Numbered from the stretch's first letter, positions 42,255 through 52,013 are shown. The stretch is 64,000 nt of DNA from Streptococcus troglodytae (GCF_002355215.1 NZ_AP014612.1:744001-808000), one strand, 5' to 3'. Made by a program: numbers and translations. The notes: generated by a model not told the origin, from the sequence alone.

Positions 42255-42439
42255 AGAAAGTATTTAAAATGCATTTTCCTAAATTTATTAGCCTTATCAT
42301 GGGAGCTATACCGATACTGTTACTTTTACTGGTTATCTTTCCAAATAATAAAATGAGACTGCTCATCTATGTCTTACTCGTGATCAATGCACTGGCAATT
42401 ATTTGTATTTATTTGAAAAATAAATATTTTAATCACTAA
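42236..42439 (+). CDS. Small two-helix membrane protein (bacteriocin immunity-like)
   Basis: The 67-residue basic protein has two hydrophobic helices (FISLIMGAIPILLLLLVIF and LLIYVLLVINALAIICIYL) and a Lys/Asn/His tail. The size and topology fit small bacteriocin immunity proteins, and bacteriocin-like remnants flank it. No family signature was recognised. ATG 42245 is an alternative start; neither has a strong ribosome site. Confidence 0.5.
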   Translation: MGIMDLKKVFKMHFPKFISLIMGAIPILLLLLVIFPNNKMRLLIYVLLVINALAIICIYLKNKYFNH

Positions 42440-42484
42440 CTATTTGATTTCTCTGTATAGTAGGGGGTGTAGATGTAGTCGAGT

Positions 42485-42616
42485 GTTGGTTTCTGCGGAG
42501 CTTGTCTTGGGTTTAGCGCTGCAGCAATCGCAGAAGCTTCAAATCCAGTTGGTTGGGTATTTCTGGGTGCTCAAGGTTTGGCATTAGCTGCTGAAATTGC
42601 ATATACTCAGCAGTAA
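42485..42616 (+). pseudogene. Bacteriocin-like peptide remnant 2, leader missing
   Basis: The frame VGFCGACLGFSAAAIAEASNPVGWVFLGAQGLALAAEIAYTQQ has two Cys in CGAC and a Gly/Ala-rich hydrophobic body, as in a mature class II bacteriocin. There is no start codon upstream: stops (TAG at 42470s) interrupt the frame, and no double-glycine leader can be read. It seems to be a gene that lost its leader. Confidence 0.5.
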
Positions 42617-42635
42617 GGAAATGAGGTGTGGAATT

Positions 42636-42803
42636 TTGACAGAAAAAACGAATCAAAAAAGGATACTGAAATTATTGGCCATGCTGTTGGCTTCAATGGC
42701 ACTTGCTTGGCTCTTGTGGCCAATATCAAAAGTTTTAGCTGGTTTTGTATTAATTTTAATTATGGCTGCTGCTAGTTTTCAATTTTCGTCTGAAAAACAG
42801 TAA
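42636..42803 (+). CDS. Small membrane protein (bacteriocin immunity-like)
   Basis: The 55-residue protein TEKTNQKRILKLLAMLLASMALAWLLWPISKVLAGFVLILIMAAASFQFSSEKQ has a basic head and two closely spaced hydrophobic helices. The start is TTG 42636 after GAGGTG, 10 nt upstream. It lies 20 nt after the bacteriocin-like remnant, the usual place of an immunity gene. Family not recognised. Confidence 0.5.
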   Translation: MTEKTNQKRILKLLAMLLASMALAWLLWPISKVLAGFVLILIMAAASFQFSSEKQ

Positions 42804-42975
42804 ATAATTGAATTAATGGCCAAGAGCTTGGGAAAATAGTGACCTAGCTCAAACAAAGAAGCAAGGGCCTTAAACCCGTTGCTTTTTGAATAAGAGATAG
42901 TAGTAATAAATGCCATTACGATGATATCATAAGCCTTATCGCCCATTTATTGGCAGTCAGATAAAAATTTAAGGC

Positions 42976-43004
42976 TTGCAATATTCAGAATTTTCTTGTA
43001 AAAT
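42976..43004 (+). promoter_or_regulatory. Histidine operon promoter
   Basis: TTGCAA (42976-42981), 17 nt and TAAAAT (42999-43004) just before the T-box leader. Confidence 0.75.
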
Positions 43005-43010
43005 AAAGAA

Positions 43011-43266
43011 AATAGAAAAGCAATGAGAGAAAAAAATCTAAGAAATGAAACAGAGAGTATGGGAAGCTGAAAACATACAAAAAGCTTAGATAACACATTC
43101 TTGAGTGCGGGTGCCAAATCGTAGGAAAGTAGTGCTCGACGGGTTATTCACGTTACGAATAGGAGTTTCAAACTCCCTGAGGGTAGTCTTGGTGACAAGC
43201 TGCTGAATGAAGGTGGAACCACGTTTCAAGCGTCCTTGCAAGTTTTTTGCGAGGGCGCTTTTTTGA
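43011..43266 (+). promoter_or_regulatory. T-box leader of the histidine operon
   Basis: The T-box sequence AAGGTGGAACCACG (43210-43223) is followed by a terminator hairpin, AAGCGTCCTTGC (about 43228-43239) with GCGAGGGCGCTT and a T tract ending at ~43265. The leader upstream holds a long Stem I. A CAC triplet in GATAACACATTC (about 43088-43099) is the likely His specifier. Uncharged tRNA-His should stabilise the antiterminator and switch the operon on. Confidence 0.9.
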
Positions 43267-43286
43267 ATAGTTTGTTGAGGTGGCAT

Positions 43287-44336
43287 ATGATTAGAGGATT
43301 ACGACAAATTGAGCCTTATGTAGCAGGAGCTCAACCTGCTGAGAAAAAGATGATTAAGTTGAATACCAATGAAAATGCTTATGGTGCTAGTCCTAAAGTC
43401 CGTGAGGCTTTAGCCAATTTTGATGTTGATAGTTTACGTAAGTATTCGACGCTTGATCAGGCTGATTTGCGGGCTGCCTTGGCTAACAATTTAAAGGTTA
43501 AGCCTGAACAGTTGATGATTGCTAATGGTTCAGATGATGTTTTATCCATCGTTTTCTTGGCCTTTTTCAATAACGATGAACCCGTCCTTTTCCCAGATTT
43601 AACGTATGGTTTTTATAAGGTTTGGGCAGATCTTTATCGGGTTAACTATCATGAAATTCCTTTGGCTGAGGATTTCACCATAAACGCAGAAGACTATTTA
43701 GCTGATAATGGCGGGATTATCTTGACCAATCCTAATGCCCCTACTGGCATTTACAAGCCTCTGAATGAAATTGAAAAGCTTCTCAAAGCTAATCAAGATA
43801 CCGTAGTCATTATTGATGAGGCTTATATCAGTTTTGGCGGTCAATCGGCTCTTTCCTTATTAGATAAGTATGATAATCTTGTTATTACACGTACCTTTTC
43901 TAAGGATGCGGCTTTAGCAGGTTTGCGCGTTGGTTATGCCATTGCCAATGAGCCTTTAATTGCTGTTATGAATGCTGTTAAACATTCCATCAATCCTTAT
44001 TCTGTGGATTTGTTGGCTGAAAGGTTGGCGACGGCAGCCGTTGAAGACTGGTCCTATTATCAGGAAAATGCTAAAAAGATTCAAAAGACCCGAGCTTGGT
44101 TTTCTGAGCAGTTAGTCAAACAAGGTTTTGATGTTTTGCCTAGTCAGGCAAATTTTGTCTTGATAAAACCCAATGTTCTTGCGACAGCAAAGCTATTTGA
44201 AGAATTAGAAGCCAGAAAAATTTATGTCCGCTATTTTCCAAAAGTCGGACGGATTAAAGATTATTTGCGGATTTCGATAGGAAGGCAAGAGGAAATGGAA
44301 GAGGTCGTTAAGGCCATTGAGGAAATAAGAGGATGA
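43287..44336 (+). CDS. hisC: Histidinol-phosphate aminotransferase
   Basis: The 349-residue fold-type I PLP enzyme has [55 protein letters not shown] and the Schiff-base Lys in [17 protein letters not shown]. It transaminates imidazole-acetol phosphate with glutamate. ATG 43287 follows GAGGTGG; upstream in-frame codons lie in the T-box terminator. It opens the operon and its stop overlaps the hisZ start. Confidence 0.93.
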   Translation: MIRGLRQIEPYVAGAQPAEKKMIKLNTNENAYGASPKVREALANFDVDSLRKYSTLDQADLRAALANNLKVKPEQLMIANGSDDVLSIVFLAFFNNDEPVLFPDLTYGFYKVWADLYRVNYHEIPLAEDFTINAEDYLADNGGIILTNPNAPTGIYKPLNEIEKLLKANQDTVVIIDEAYISFGGQSALSLLDKYDNLVITRTFSKDAALAGLRVGYAIANEPLIAVMNAVKHSINPYSVDLLAERLATAAVEDWSYYQENAKKIQKTRAWFSEQLVKQGFDVLPSQANFVLIKPNVLATAKLFEELEARKIYVRYFPKVGRIKDYLRISIGRQEEMEEVVKAIEEIRG

Positions 44337-45295
44337 AGAAAACAAATTTACCAGTTGGCATGCACGATAAGCTCTTCAAGCGAGCACGTGTCATGTATGA
44401 GATTGAGCGAGATATTAGTAATCTTTTAATTGAACAGGGTTTCAATCGCATTGAGACACCAACTCTGGAACATTTTGAAGTCTTTGCTGATGACGTTTCT
44501 TCTGAGCATTACCACCTTTTTGATAAGAAAGGCAATCTCCTCAGTCTGCGTCCCGACATTACCAGCCAAATCGGTCGCGTCATTGCTTCGACACGTGTTG
44601 AAACACCGATTAAGTTCTCTTATTCGGGCAAGGTTTTCAAGTATAATGAGGAGCTGCGCGGCTTGGCTAATGAGCACACACAAGCAGGTGTTGAAATTGT
44701 TGGCTACAAGGCTCAAGATGCCATTAAAGATGCCCTGCTTTCAGCTAAAAATGCTTTGAAAGCCAGCGGTTTAAAAGATTATAAATTTGAATTTTCTCAT
44801 GCGCATATCTTGCAGATCATTTTTGCAAGTTTAGACATTCCTGAAACGGCTAAGAAAGATTTGGCCACTTTCATTCAAGATAAAAATGTCACAGGCCTTA
44901 ACGAATTTACCCATCATTATCCTAGTGAATTTGATTCTTTGATAAGACAGCTTCCTTTTCTTTTTGGGGAGAGCTATCAGGTCTTAGAAAAAGCTCGCCA
45001 GTTAACTAATCATCAGACAATCTTATCAGCCTTGACTGATTTGGAAGGCTTGGTACAAGAACTGGCGGTTTCATTGTCAGAGATTACTTTGGATTTGGCA
45101 CAAATTGCTAGTATGCCTTATTATACGGGACTTATGTTCAAAGTATTTGGCGATAAGATTCCAGATGCTTTTGTATCAGGTGGTCGCTATGATAAGCTGT
45201 TCGAGCGTTTTGGTGCTAAAGAATTAACAGCTATCGGTTGGGCACTTGATATTGATAGTGTTTATCAGGCTATCCATGATCACATTCGCTTTTAG
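44333..45295 (+). CDS. hisZ: ATP phosphoribosyltransferase regulatory subunit
   Basis: The 320-residue HisRS-like paralogue ([107 protein letters not shown]) lacks the anticodon-binding domain, which marks HisZ. It pairs with the short HisG to form the active, histidine-inhibited hetero-octamer. It starts in the ATGA overlap with hisC and lies 9 nt before hisG. Confidence 0.93.
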   Translation: MKKTNLPVGMHDKLFKRARVMYEIERDISNLLIEQGFNRIETPTLEHFEVFADDVSSEHYHLFDKKGNLLSLRPDITSQIGRVIASTRVETPIKFSYSGKVFKYNEELRGLANEHTQAGVEIVGYKAQDAIKDALLSAKNALKASGLKDYKFEFSHAHILQIIFASLDIPETAKKDLATFIQDKNVTGLNEFTHHYPSEFDSLIRQLPFLFGESYQVLEKARQLTNHQTILSALTDLEGLVQELAVSLSEITLDLAQIASMPYYTGLMFKVFGDKIPDAFVSGGRYDKLFERFGAKELTAIGWALDIDSVYQAIHDHIRF

Positions 45296-45304
45296 GAGGG
45301 AATT

Positions 45305-45952
45305 ATGACAAAACAATTAACCATTGCCTTGACAAAGGGGCGAATTGAAAGGGATACGGTCAAATTACTTGAAAGAGCGGGTTTTGACATGTCTTTCATG
45401 GCTGATAAGGGTCGTAATCTGATTTTTGAAAGTCCAGATAAAAGCTTTCGTTTTCTGCTTGTTAAAGCACCAGATGTCACAACCTATGTTCGTCATGGCG
45501 TAGCTGATATTGGTGTTGTGGGAAAAGATGTTCTCATTGAGCATCCAACAGGTTATTTGGAAATGCTGGATCTCAATTTTGGACTTTGCAAATTTTCAGT
45601 AGCTTCCACACCAGATTATAATCCTAGTGATCATAAACGCAAACGGATTGCGACCAAATATCCAACAGTTGCCAGAGACTTTTTCAATCAAAAAGGGGAG
45701 GATGTTGAGATTATTTCTATTCAAGGAAGTGTAGAAATTGCCCCTGTTATTGGTTTAGCGGATGCCATTGTCGATATTGTTGAGACAGGCAATACACTAG
45801 TTGCTAATGGCTTGGAAGTCTTTGAAGATATTTGTCGTATCTCAGCTCGCATGATTGTCAATAAAGCCAGTTTAAAAAATAAACCAGAATTATTGGCTTT
45901 CATCAAGAAAATGGAAGAGCTTGTCGGTGATAGAGAGGTGGCTTTTAAATGA
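45305..45952 (+). CDS. hisG: ATP phosphoribosyltransferase, short form
   Basis: The 215-residue catalytic subunit ([98 protein letters not shown]) lacks the C-terminal regulatory domain, as expected when hisZ is present. It makes the first committed step, PRPP + ATP to phosphoribosyl-ATP. GGAGGG precedes the ATG. Confidence 0.95.
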   Translation: MTKQLTIALTKGRIERDTVKLLERAGFDMSFMADKGRNLIFESPDKSFRFLLVKAPDVTTYVRHGVADIGVVGKDVLIEHPTGYLEMLDLNFGLCKFSVASTPDYNPSDHKRKRIATKYPTVARDFFNQKGEDVEIISIQGSVEIAPVIGLADAIVDIVETGNTLVANGLEVFEDICRISARMIVNKASLKNKPELLAFIKKMEELVGDREVAFK

Positions 45953-47232
45953 AACGTTTAACAGGAACAAATGAAGAAATTTCTAACATTTTATATCAAG
46001 AGCAGCTGGAACTCAGCAAGGAAAATTTAGATGTTGAAGCGACTGTCCGTGAGATTATCGAAAAGGTCAAAGAAGAAGGGGATGAGGCTTTACGAGTTTA
46101 TTCTGAAAAATTTGATCATGTCGTATTATCCGAGTTGCACGTTTCGGATCAAGTTATCAATGAAGCCTTTGACAAGATTGATAAAGATGTCCTCACAGCA
46201 CTTGAAAATGCAAAAGCTAATATTGAATCCTACCATAAGCAACAATTAGAAGGAGGCTTTGAAGATCAGCCCTCTCAAGGAGTACTTCGTGGGCAGCTTA
46301 TCCGTCCCATTGAGCGCGTTGGTGTTTATGTTCCCGGTGGAACAGCAGCTTATCCATCTTCGGTGCTCATGAATGTTATTCCAGCTAAAATTGCGGGTGT
46401 GAAAGAAATCGTTATGATTACACCGCCGCAGGAACATTTTGTCCCAGCTATTTTGGTCGCTGCCAAACTGGCTGGTGTTGATAAAATTTATCAGGTTGGC
46501 GGTGCCCAAGGAATTGCGGCTTTGGCTTATGGCACACAAACGCTGCCGAAAGTGGATAAGATTACAGGTCCGGGTAATATCTTTGTAGCAACTGCTAAAA
46601 AGTTGGTTTATGGTGTGGTAGGCATTGATATGATTGCTGGGCCATCGGAAATTGGTGTCATCGCAGATAGTACAGCCAATCCTGTTTATGTGGCTGCTGA
46701 TTTACTGTCTCAAGCAGAACATGATGTACGTGCGCGAGCTATTCTCGTGACTAACTCAGCTGAATTGGCCGATACGGTTGAATTAGAAATTGAAAAGCAG
46801 TTGCAAACTTTGCCACGTCAGGCTATCGCTCGTCCCTCAATTGAAAATAATGGTCGAATTATCATTGCCCAAGATGTGGAGAGCATGTTTGAACTCATGA
46901 ATTTAGTGGCACCAGAGCACTTGGAAATCGCTATGGACAAGGCATATGATTATTTAGATCAGGTGCAAAATGCTGGTTCGATTTTCCTTGGACATGACAC
47001 CAGTGAACCAATTGGTGATTATTACGCTGGTGCCAACCATGTGCTGCCGACAACAGCTACCAGTCGTTTTTCATCAGCACTTGGTGTGCATGACTTTATC
47101 AAACGCATCCAATACACGCAATACAGTAAGGCCGCTGTTAATACAGCTGAAAAAGACATTACAACCCTTGCCTATGCCGAAGGTTTGCAGGCACATGCTA
47201 GAGCAATTGAGGTGAGAAATGACAAAAACTAA
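45949..47232 (+). CDS. hisD: Histidinol dehydrogenase
   Basis: The 427-residue protein has [70 protein letters not shown] and the C-terminal catalytic Glu-His (VAPEHLEIA) and [22 protein letters not shown]. It performs the last two oxidations, histidinol to histidine, with Zn2+ and NAD. Overlaps with hisG (4 nt) and serB (14 nt) imply tight translational coupling. Confidence 0.96.
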   Translation: MKRLTGTNEEISNILYQEQLELSKENLDVEATVREIIEKVKEEGDEALRVYSEKFDHVVLSELHVSDQVINEAFDKIDKDVLTALENAKANIESYHKQQLEGGFEDQPSQGVLRGQLIRPIERVGVYVPGGTAAYPSSVLMNVIPAKIAGVKEIVMITPPQEHFVPAILVAAKLAGVDKIYQVGGAQGIAALAYGTQTLPKVDKITGPGNIFVATAKKLVYGVVGIDMIAGPSEIGVIADSTANPVYVAADLLSQAEHDVRARAILVTNSAELADTVELEIEKQLQTLPRQAIARPSIENNGRIIIAQDVESMFELMNLVAPEHLEIAMDKAYDYLDQVQNAGSIFLGHDTSEPIGDYYAGANHVLPTTATSRFSSALGVHDFIKRIQYTQYSKAAVNTAEKDITTLAYAEGLQAHARAIEVRNDKN

Positions 47233-47866
47233 GGGACTTTTGGTCATGGATGTTGACTCTACCCTTGTTCAGGAAGAAGTCATTGATCTTCTTGGAGATG
47301 AGGCTGGTGTTGGTCAGCAAGTTGCCGATATTACTGAGCGTGCTATGCGAGGGGAGCTGGACTTCCGTCAGGCACTTGAAGAGCGCGTAGCAACCTTGAA
47401 AGGATTACCAGAATCTATTTTTGACAAGGTTTATACCCGCATTCATTTCAATAAAAATGCCAAGGAATTGGTGGCGGAATTACATGCGCGTGGTTACAAA
47501 GTCGGTCTGGTTTCAGGCGGCTTTCATGAAACGGTTGACAGATTAGCAGCAGAAGCTGGCATTGATTATGTTAAGGCTAACCATTTAGAAGTTGTTGCTG
47601 GTGTTCTGACTGGTAAGACATACGGAGATATTGTGACCAAGGAAATCAAAGTACAAAAGCTGCGCGATTGGGCAGCAGAAAATGAACTTGACCTTTCACA
47701 AACCATTGCCATGGGTGATGGTGCCAATGACTTGCCCATGATTCATGAGGCAGGAATCGGCATTGCCTTTTGTGCCAAACCAATTGTCCGTCAACAAGCA
47801 CCCAACCAAATCAATGAACCAGATTTGTACAAAGTGATTGAAATATTAGACGAGGTGAAAAAATGA
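47219..47866 (+). CDS. serB: SerB-like HAD phosphatase in the his operon; candidate histidinol-phosphatase
   Basis: The 215-residue protein reads as a single-domain phosphoserine phosphatase ([17 protein letters not shown] with DVD nucleophile/acid, [39 protein letters not shown]). It lies exactly where a histidinol-phosphate phosphatase is needed: hisB here is only the dehydratase, and no hisN, hisJ or hisK is in the operon. SerB-like HAD enzymes with histidinol-phosphatase activity are known in other bacteria. Phosphoserine phosphatase or a dual role are alternatives. Confidence 0.85.
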   Translation: MTKTKGLLVMDVDSTLVQEEVIDLLGDEAGVGQQVADITERAMRGELDFRQALEERVATLKGLPESIFDKVYTRIHFNKNAKELVAELHARGYKVGLVSGGFHETVDRLAAEAGIDYVKANHLEVVAGVLTGKTYGDIVTKEIKVQKLRDWAAENELDLSQTIAMGDGANDLPMIHEAGIGIAFCAKPIVRQQAPNQINEPDLYKVIEILDEVKK

Positions 47867-48447
47867 GACAAGCAGAAATCGAACGCAATACCTTTGAAAC
47901 CAAGATTAAGTTGAGTCTGAACTTAGATACACAGGAACCTGTAGACATTCAGACAGGTGTGGGCTTTTTTGACCATATGTTAACCCTTTTTGCCCGCCAT
48001 GGACGGATGTCCTTGGTGGTTAAGGCTGATGGCGATTTGCATGTGGACAGTCATCACACAGTAGAAGATGTCGGTATTGTCCTTGGTCAGGCTCTGCGTC
48101 AAGCCTTGGGAGATAAAGCAGGGATTAACCGCTATGGAACTAGTTTTGTGCCCATGGATGAAACCTTGGGCATGGTCAGCCTTGATTTATCAGGACGTTC
48201 CTACCTTGTTTTTGATGCGGAATTTGACAATCCCAAATTAGGTAATTTTGATACCGAATTGGTAGAAGAATTCTTCCAAGCTCTTGCTTTTAATGTGCAA
48301 ATGAATCTGCATTTAAAGATTTTGCATGGTAAGAACAACCACCACAAGGCAGAAAGTCTCTTTAAAGCAATTGGTCGTGCGCTTCGTGAATCAGTGACTA
48401 TCAATCCAGAAATTAAGGGCATCAATTCTACAAAAGGCATGCTTTGA
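47863..48447 (+). CDS. hisB: Imidazoleglycerol-phosphate dehydratase
   Basis: The 194-residue monofunctional HisB has the two metal-binding repeats [17 protein letters not shown]...[17 protein letters not shown] and [41 protein letters not shown]. It removes water from imidazoleglycerol phosphate. No HAD phosphatase domain is fused. It starts in the ATGA overlap with serB. Confidence 0.96.
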   Translation: MRQAEIERNTFETKIKLSLNLDTQEPVDIQTGVGFFDHMLTLFARHGRMSLVVKADGDLHVDSHHTVEDVGIVLGQALRQALGDKAGINRYGTSFVPMDETLGMVSLDLSGRSYLVFDAEFDNPKLGNFDTELVEEFFQALAFNVQMNLHLKILHGKNNHHKAESLFKAIGRALRESVTINPEIKGINSTKGML

Positions 48448-48462
48448 GATAAGGTGAATTCC

Positions 48463-48816
48463 ATGAGAAATTTTTTTTCAAGTTTGACACTTCTTTTTCG
48501 TTTTGTCTTGGAAATTTCGGCAATAATTGGTTTAGCCGCAGCAGCATTTTATGAGTCCAGTCTGGTAGTCAGAGTTTTATATCCTTTCTTGGGACTGATT
48601 ATTGCTCTCATTTGGTCTCGCTATGGTGCTCCGAAGTCTGCCAATAGCCTGAAGGGAAGAGCTAAATTCGCTCTGGAATGTTTCGTCTACGGTCTGACCA
48701 TTTTCTGTTTTGCGATGATTTATGATCAAACTTTTACTCTTATTTTTGCGCTGATAGCAGTCATTGATTTAACTACTATGTATGCTTTGGATTTAGAGAG
48801 AAAGGAGACCTTATGA
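48463..48816 (+). CDS. yrdB: YrdB-family (DUF2568) membrane protein
   Basis: The 117-residue protein has four hydrophobic helices (LEISAIIGLAAAAFYE, VVRVLYPFLGLIIALIWSRYGAPKS, CFVYGLTIFCFAMIYD, LIFALIAVIDLTTMYAL) and the DUF2568 pattern WSRYGAPKSANSL. It has no known role in histidine synthesis. Its stop overlaps the hisH start, so it is translated with the operon. AAGGTG precedes ATG 48463; GTG 48454 is an alternative. Confidence 0.8.
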   Translation: MRNFFSSLTLLFRFVLEISAIIGLAAAAFYESSLVVRVLYPFLGLIIALIWSRYGAPKSANSLKGRAKFALECFVYGLTIFCFAMIYDQTFTLIFALIAVIDLTTMYALDLERKETL

Positions 48817-49418
48817 TTATAGTTATTGATTACGACGCAGGCAATACCGCCAATGTCCTGCGGGCTTTGGATAAACTTGGTGTCAAGGCAGAGCTATCAG
48901 CTGATCCGCAAAAGATTTTGGCAGCTTCAGGTTTGATTTTACCGGGAGTTGGTGCCTTTCCAGCTGCCATGGCTGAACTTGAAAAAAGAGGCCTAGTGAC
49001 TGTTATCAAAGAAGCAGTAGCTGCGGGTCTACCTCTTTTAGGCATTTGTCTGGGTATGCAATTATTAGTGGAAAAAGGTTTGGAGCACGGTGGGACAGCT
49101 GGTTTTGGCTTTATTTCTGGCATTTGCCGAGAAATCCCGCCTAAAGCTGGTTTTCCTGTTCCCCATATGGGCTGGAATGATTTACAGGTCATGCAAGAGT
49201 CGGCTCTGACAGCCGGTTTACAAGGTCAGGCTGTCTATTTTGTGCATAGCTACTTTACAGATGTTCCCCAAGAATACGTTGACGTGACAGCTGACTACTC
49301 CATTGAAGTGCCAGCTATGATTCACAAGGATAATGTCTACGGCGCTCAGTTTCACCCTGAAAAATCGGGTGATATTGGACTAGGTATTCTCAAAAAATTT
49401 GTGGATTTGTGTGACTGA
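48813..49418 (+). CDS. hisH: Imidazole glycerol phosphate synthase, glutaminase subunit
   Basis: The 201-residue class I glutamine amidotransferase has VIDYDAGNTANVLRAL, the oxyanion and nucleophile region PLLGICLGMQLL (Cys) and the catalytic His-Glu in GAQFHPEKSGDIGL. It feeds ammonia to HisF. It overlaps yrdB by 4 nt. A 262-nt gap with structured repeats separates it from hisA, unlike the tight spacing elsewhere in the operon. Confidence 0.96.
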   Translation: MIIVIDYDAGNTANVLRALDKLGVKAELSADPQKILAASGLILPGVGAFPAAMAELEKRGLVTVIKEAVAAGLPLLGICLGMQLLVEKGLEHGGTAGFGFISGICREIPPKAGFPVPHMGWNDLQVMQESALTAGLQGQAVYFVHSYFTDVPQEYVDVTADYSIEVPAMIHKDNVYGAQFHPEKSGDIGLGILKKFVDLCD

Positions 49419-49487
49419 TGGAAATAAAATTAGAAAGGACGGTTCATTCAAACATTTTTTGAACTGAACCCGATTAGACAATTAAGA

Positions 49488-49560
49488 AAGAAAGGAAATG
49501 AGTTCAAGCTAAAAGCCCGCTTACTAGACTAAACTATATAGAAAGGAAAGTTCAGTTAGA
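49488..49560 (+). repeat. Partial structured element between hisH and hisA
   Basis: The 5' head AAGAAAGAAAGGAAATGAG (from ~49488) and the following TTCAAGCTAAAAGC are nearly identical to the 5' part of copy E before hisE (51525-51554). The 3' half is missing or replaced by copy D. Confidence 0.5.
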
Positions 49561-49568
49561 TTTTTTCG

Positions 49569-49678
49569 AACTGAACCCGAGCTAAAAGCATCGAGAAAAA
49601 GATAAACTTCCTAGTGACAAAGTCACGTCGTCAGTTTCCTATTTTCTTCTTGCTTTCTTAACGCTCTTGGTATCTTAA
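49569..49678 (+). repeat. Structured intergenic element, copy D (before hisA)
   Basis: Outer stem GAGC (49579-49582)/GCTC (49663-49666), inner stem AAGCA (49586-49590)/TGCTT (49651-49655), AAAAAGAT, AAACT/AGTTT, apical GTGAC-aaa-GTCAC, TTCCTATTTTC, terminal TTGGTATCTTAA. The hisA ATG follows after TT and has no Shine-Dalgarno. Confidence 0.75.
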
Positions 49679-49680
49679 TT

Positions 49681-50400
49681 ATGCAAATTCTTCCAGCTAT
49701 TGATATTAAAAACGGTCGTGCTGTTCGCCTTGTCAAGGGGGATTTTGAGCAAGAGACGGTTGTTAATGATAATGTTCTCGACCAAGCTAGTCTTTTCATG
49801 GAAGCAGGTATCCAATACATCCATGTTGTCGATTTGGATGGTGCACTTGAAGGTTGGGCTGCTAATCGTGATCTAATTGCCAAGATGAAAGAAATGACAG
49901 GCCTTGCTATTGAAGTTGGTGGCGGCATTCGTACCATTGAACAGATTGAAGATTATTTATCTGTCGGTATTAATCGTGTGATTATTGGTTCCATGGCAGT
50001 CAAGCATCCCCAATTTATCAAGGAAGCTTTGGAGAAATTTGGCAGCGATAAAATTGTTGTTGGTATTGATGCTAAAAATGGGATGGTAGCCACAGAAGGT
50101 TGGCTAGAGACTAGCACCGTTGATTATATCAGCTTAGCTTTAGAGATGGAAAAAATGGGTGTCAGACTCTTTGTCTATACCGACGTTGACCGCGATGGCA
50201 CATTGACAGGACCCAATTTTGAGCATTATGAGAAACTAATTGCTCACTTGACAAGTGCCAAGGTTATTGCCTCAGGTGGTATCCATGCCCTGTCAGATTT
50301 AGAACAATTGGAAAAGATTGGCCTTGCTGGTACCATTGTCGGCAAAGCCTACTATAATGGCAACATTAGTTTAAAGGATTTAAGAGAATTTGAGGGTTAG
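49681..50400 (+). CDS. hisA: ProFAR isomerase
   Basis: The 239-residue TIM barrel starts [24 protein letters not shown] and has two phosphate-binding halves ([36 protein letters not shown]) with catalytic Asp residues in PAIDIKNG and YTDVDRDGT. The start at 49681 matches the family N-terminus exactly, yet no ribosome site lies upstream; structured element D ends 2 nt before it. hisF follows after 2 nt. Confidence 0.95.
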   Translation: MQILPAIDIKNGRAVRLVKGDFEQETVVNDNVLDQASLFMEAGIQYIHVVDLDGALEGWAANRDLIAKMKEMTGLAIEVGGGIRTIEQIEDYLSVGINRVIIGSMAVKHPQFIKEALEKFGSDKIVVGIDAKNGMVATEGWLETSTVDYISLALEMEKMGVRLFVYTDVDRDGTLTGPNFEHYEKLIAHLTSAKVIASGGIHALSDLEQLEKIGLAGTIVGKAYYNGNISLKDLREFEG

Positions 50401-50402
50401 CC

Positions 50403-51158
50403 ATGTTAAAAAAACGGATTATTCCTTGCTTAGATGTCAAGGATGGACGCGTCGTTAAGGGTGTTAATTTTGTTAATCTGACTGATGTTGGGGATCCTGT
50501 TGAGGCTGCGCGTGCTTATTATGAAGCGGGTTGTGATGAACTTGTCTTTTTAGATATCACAGCAACCTCGGACAATCGAAAAACGACAGTGGACATGGTG
50601 AGGCATGTGGCAGACCAAGTCTTTATTCCTTTTACTGTTGGCGGTGGCATTCGTTCAGTTGATGATATGAATAAGATGCTTAAGGCTGGTGCTGATAAGG
50701 TCGCTGTCAATTCATCGGCTATCGCCAATCCCCAGTTGATCAAGGATTGTGCTGAGAAATTTGGCAGCCAATGTGTGGTCGTTGCCATTGATGCCCGAAA
50801 AGAAGCAGATAGTTCTTGGCATGTTTACGTTGCAGGTGGCCGAAAAGATACAGGCATTGATCTCTTGGCTTGGGTTAAAGAAGCCGTTCAGCTGGGTGCT
50901 GGCGAAATTCTCCTAACGAGCATGGATAAGGACGGCACCAAGTCTGGTTTTGACTTGGATATGTTAAATGCCGTTGCCCAATTGGCTGATATTCCCATCA
51001 TTGCCTCAGGTGGTGCCGGAAATACGGAGCACATGGTGGAAGTTTTTGAAAAGACCCCAGCAACAGGTGCCTTAGCAGCCTCCATTTTCCATTATGGCGA
51101 GGTTTCTATCGCAGATACCAAAAAAGCCATGAAAGAGCATGGAATTGAGGTGAGATAA
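50403..51158 (+). CDS. hisF: Imidazole glycerol phosphate synthase, cyclase subunit
   Basis: The 251-residue TIM barrel has [54 protein letters not shown] (second catalytic Asp) and [13 protein letters not shown]. With HisH it makes ImGP and AICAR. It is 2 nt after hisA and its last base is shared with the hisI start. Confidence 0.96.
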   Translation: MLKKRIIPCLDVKDGRVVKGVNFVNLTDVGDPVEAARAYYEAGCDELVFLDITATSDNRKTTVDMVRHVADQVFIPFTVGGGIRSVDDMNKMLKAGADKVAVNSSAIANPQLIKDCAEKFGSQCVVVAIDARKEADSSWHVYVAGGRKDTGIDLLAWVKEAVQLGAGEILLTSMDKDGTKSGFDLDMLNAVAQLADIPIIASGGAGNTEHMVEVFEKTPATGALAASIFHYGEVSIADTKKAMKEHGIEVR

Positions 51159-51499
51159 TGACAGATCTATCATTAGACTTTAAAAAGCAAGGTGGCCTAC
51201 TGCCAGTCATTGTGACAGACTTTCAGACGGGTCAAGTTCTCATGCTGGCTTATATGAATGAAGAGGCTTATCAAAAAACCTTAGAAAGCAAAGAAATGTA
51301 CTACTGGAGCCGCTCTCGCAATGAACTCTGGCATAAGGGAGATACTAGTGGCCATTATCAATATGTCAAATCCATCAAGACAGATTGTGACCAAGACACC
51401 CTCCTCATTGCCGTAGAGCAAGTCGGCGCCGCCTGCCATACAGGAGCTTATTCTTGTTTTTTTAATGAGATTTATGGTCAAGAACAAGATGAAAATTAA
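51158..51499 (+). CDS. hisI: Phosphoribosyl-AMP cyclohydrolase
   Basis: The 113-residue monofunctional HisI has [75 protein letters not shown], with the zinc-binding Cys residues and the Asp cluster. It opens the adenine ring of PR-AMP. The HisE domain is encoded apart, 144 nt downstream. Confidence 0.95.
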   Translation: MTDLSLDFKKQGGLLPVIVTDFQTGQVLMLAYMNEEAYQKTLESKEMYYWSRSRNELWHKGDTSGHYQYVKSIKTDCDQDTLLIAVEQVGAACHTGAYSCFFNEIYGQEQDEN

Positions 51500-51524
51500 G
51501 CTCTGCTATTTTTCAAAAAATCGA

Positions 51525-51641
51525 AAGAAAGGAAATGAGTTCAAGCTAAAAGCTCGGAATTGAGATAAATTATCTGGGAAATCAGGATTTCCTGATAATT
51601 TCCTAAAATTCGGTTGCTTTTTAGATACTCTCACATTTTAA
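51525..51641 (+). repeat. Structured intergenic element, copy E (before hisE)
   Basis: GAATT (51557-51561)/AATTC (51607-51611), then the long apical hairpin ATTATC (51569-51574)/GATAAT (51594-51599) with GGAAATC (51577-51583)/GATTTCC (51586-51592). The GAGATAA ... TTTCCTA frame around the apical stem is shared with copies B to D, while the stem sequence is entirely different. ATTTTAA-TT precedes the hisE ATG; no Shine-Dalgarno. Confidence 0.7.
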
Positions 51642-51643
51642 TT

Positions 51644-51958
51644 ATGCTAGAAACACTTTACAAAGAAGCGCTAGATCGCAAAGAAAACCCTAAGGAAGGG
51701 TCTTATACTAATTATCTTTTTGATAAGGGACTGGACAAGATTCTCAAAAAAGTCGGTGAAGAAGCAACCGAAGTGGTTATCGGTGCCAAAAATGCGGACA
51801 AGGATGAGATTGCGAGTGAAACAGCCGACCTTCTTTATCATTTGGCCGTTATGCTGGTTGAGACTGGCGTGACACCTGATGATGTCAATGCAGTTCTTCA
51901 AGCACGACAAGGAAAAAAATCCAATGTTCATGACAGAAGAGAAGTGACGGAATACTAA
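51644..51958 (+). CDS. hisE: Phosphoribosyl-ATP pyrophosphatase
   Basis: The 104-residue protein has the MazG-like helices LETLYKEALDRKENPKEGSYTNYLFDKGLDKILKKVGEEATEVVIGAKNADKDEIASETADLLYHLAVML, with the metal-binding ExxE and ExxxD. It hydrolyses PR-ATP to PR-AMP. The ATG at 51644 fits the family N-terminus but has no Shine-Dalgarno; element E ends 2 nt upstream. It closes the operon, before a strong terminator. Confidence 0.95.
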   Translation: MLETLYKEALDRKENPKEGSYTNYLFDKGLDKILKKVGEEATEVVIGAKNADKDEIASETADLLYHLAVMLVETGVTPDDVNAVLQARQGKKSNVHDRREVTEY

Positions 51959-51960
51959 CA

Positions 51961-52013
51961 AAAAAGCGAATAGAAAATCAGTTCTTCCAAGACTGATTTC
52001 TATTCGCTTTTTT
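51961..52013 (+). terminator. Terminator of the histidine operon
   Basis: AAAAAGCGAATAGAAA-TCAGT pairs with its complement ACTGA-TTTCTATTCGCTTTTT across a short loop, with a T tract. Long and perfect. Confidence 0.92.

Noticed and set aside
47219..48816. serB and yrdB as insertions that split two his operons
   Set aside because: All junctions from hisC to hisH overlap or are close, and no promoter or terminator is seen; one transcript is simpler.
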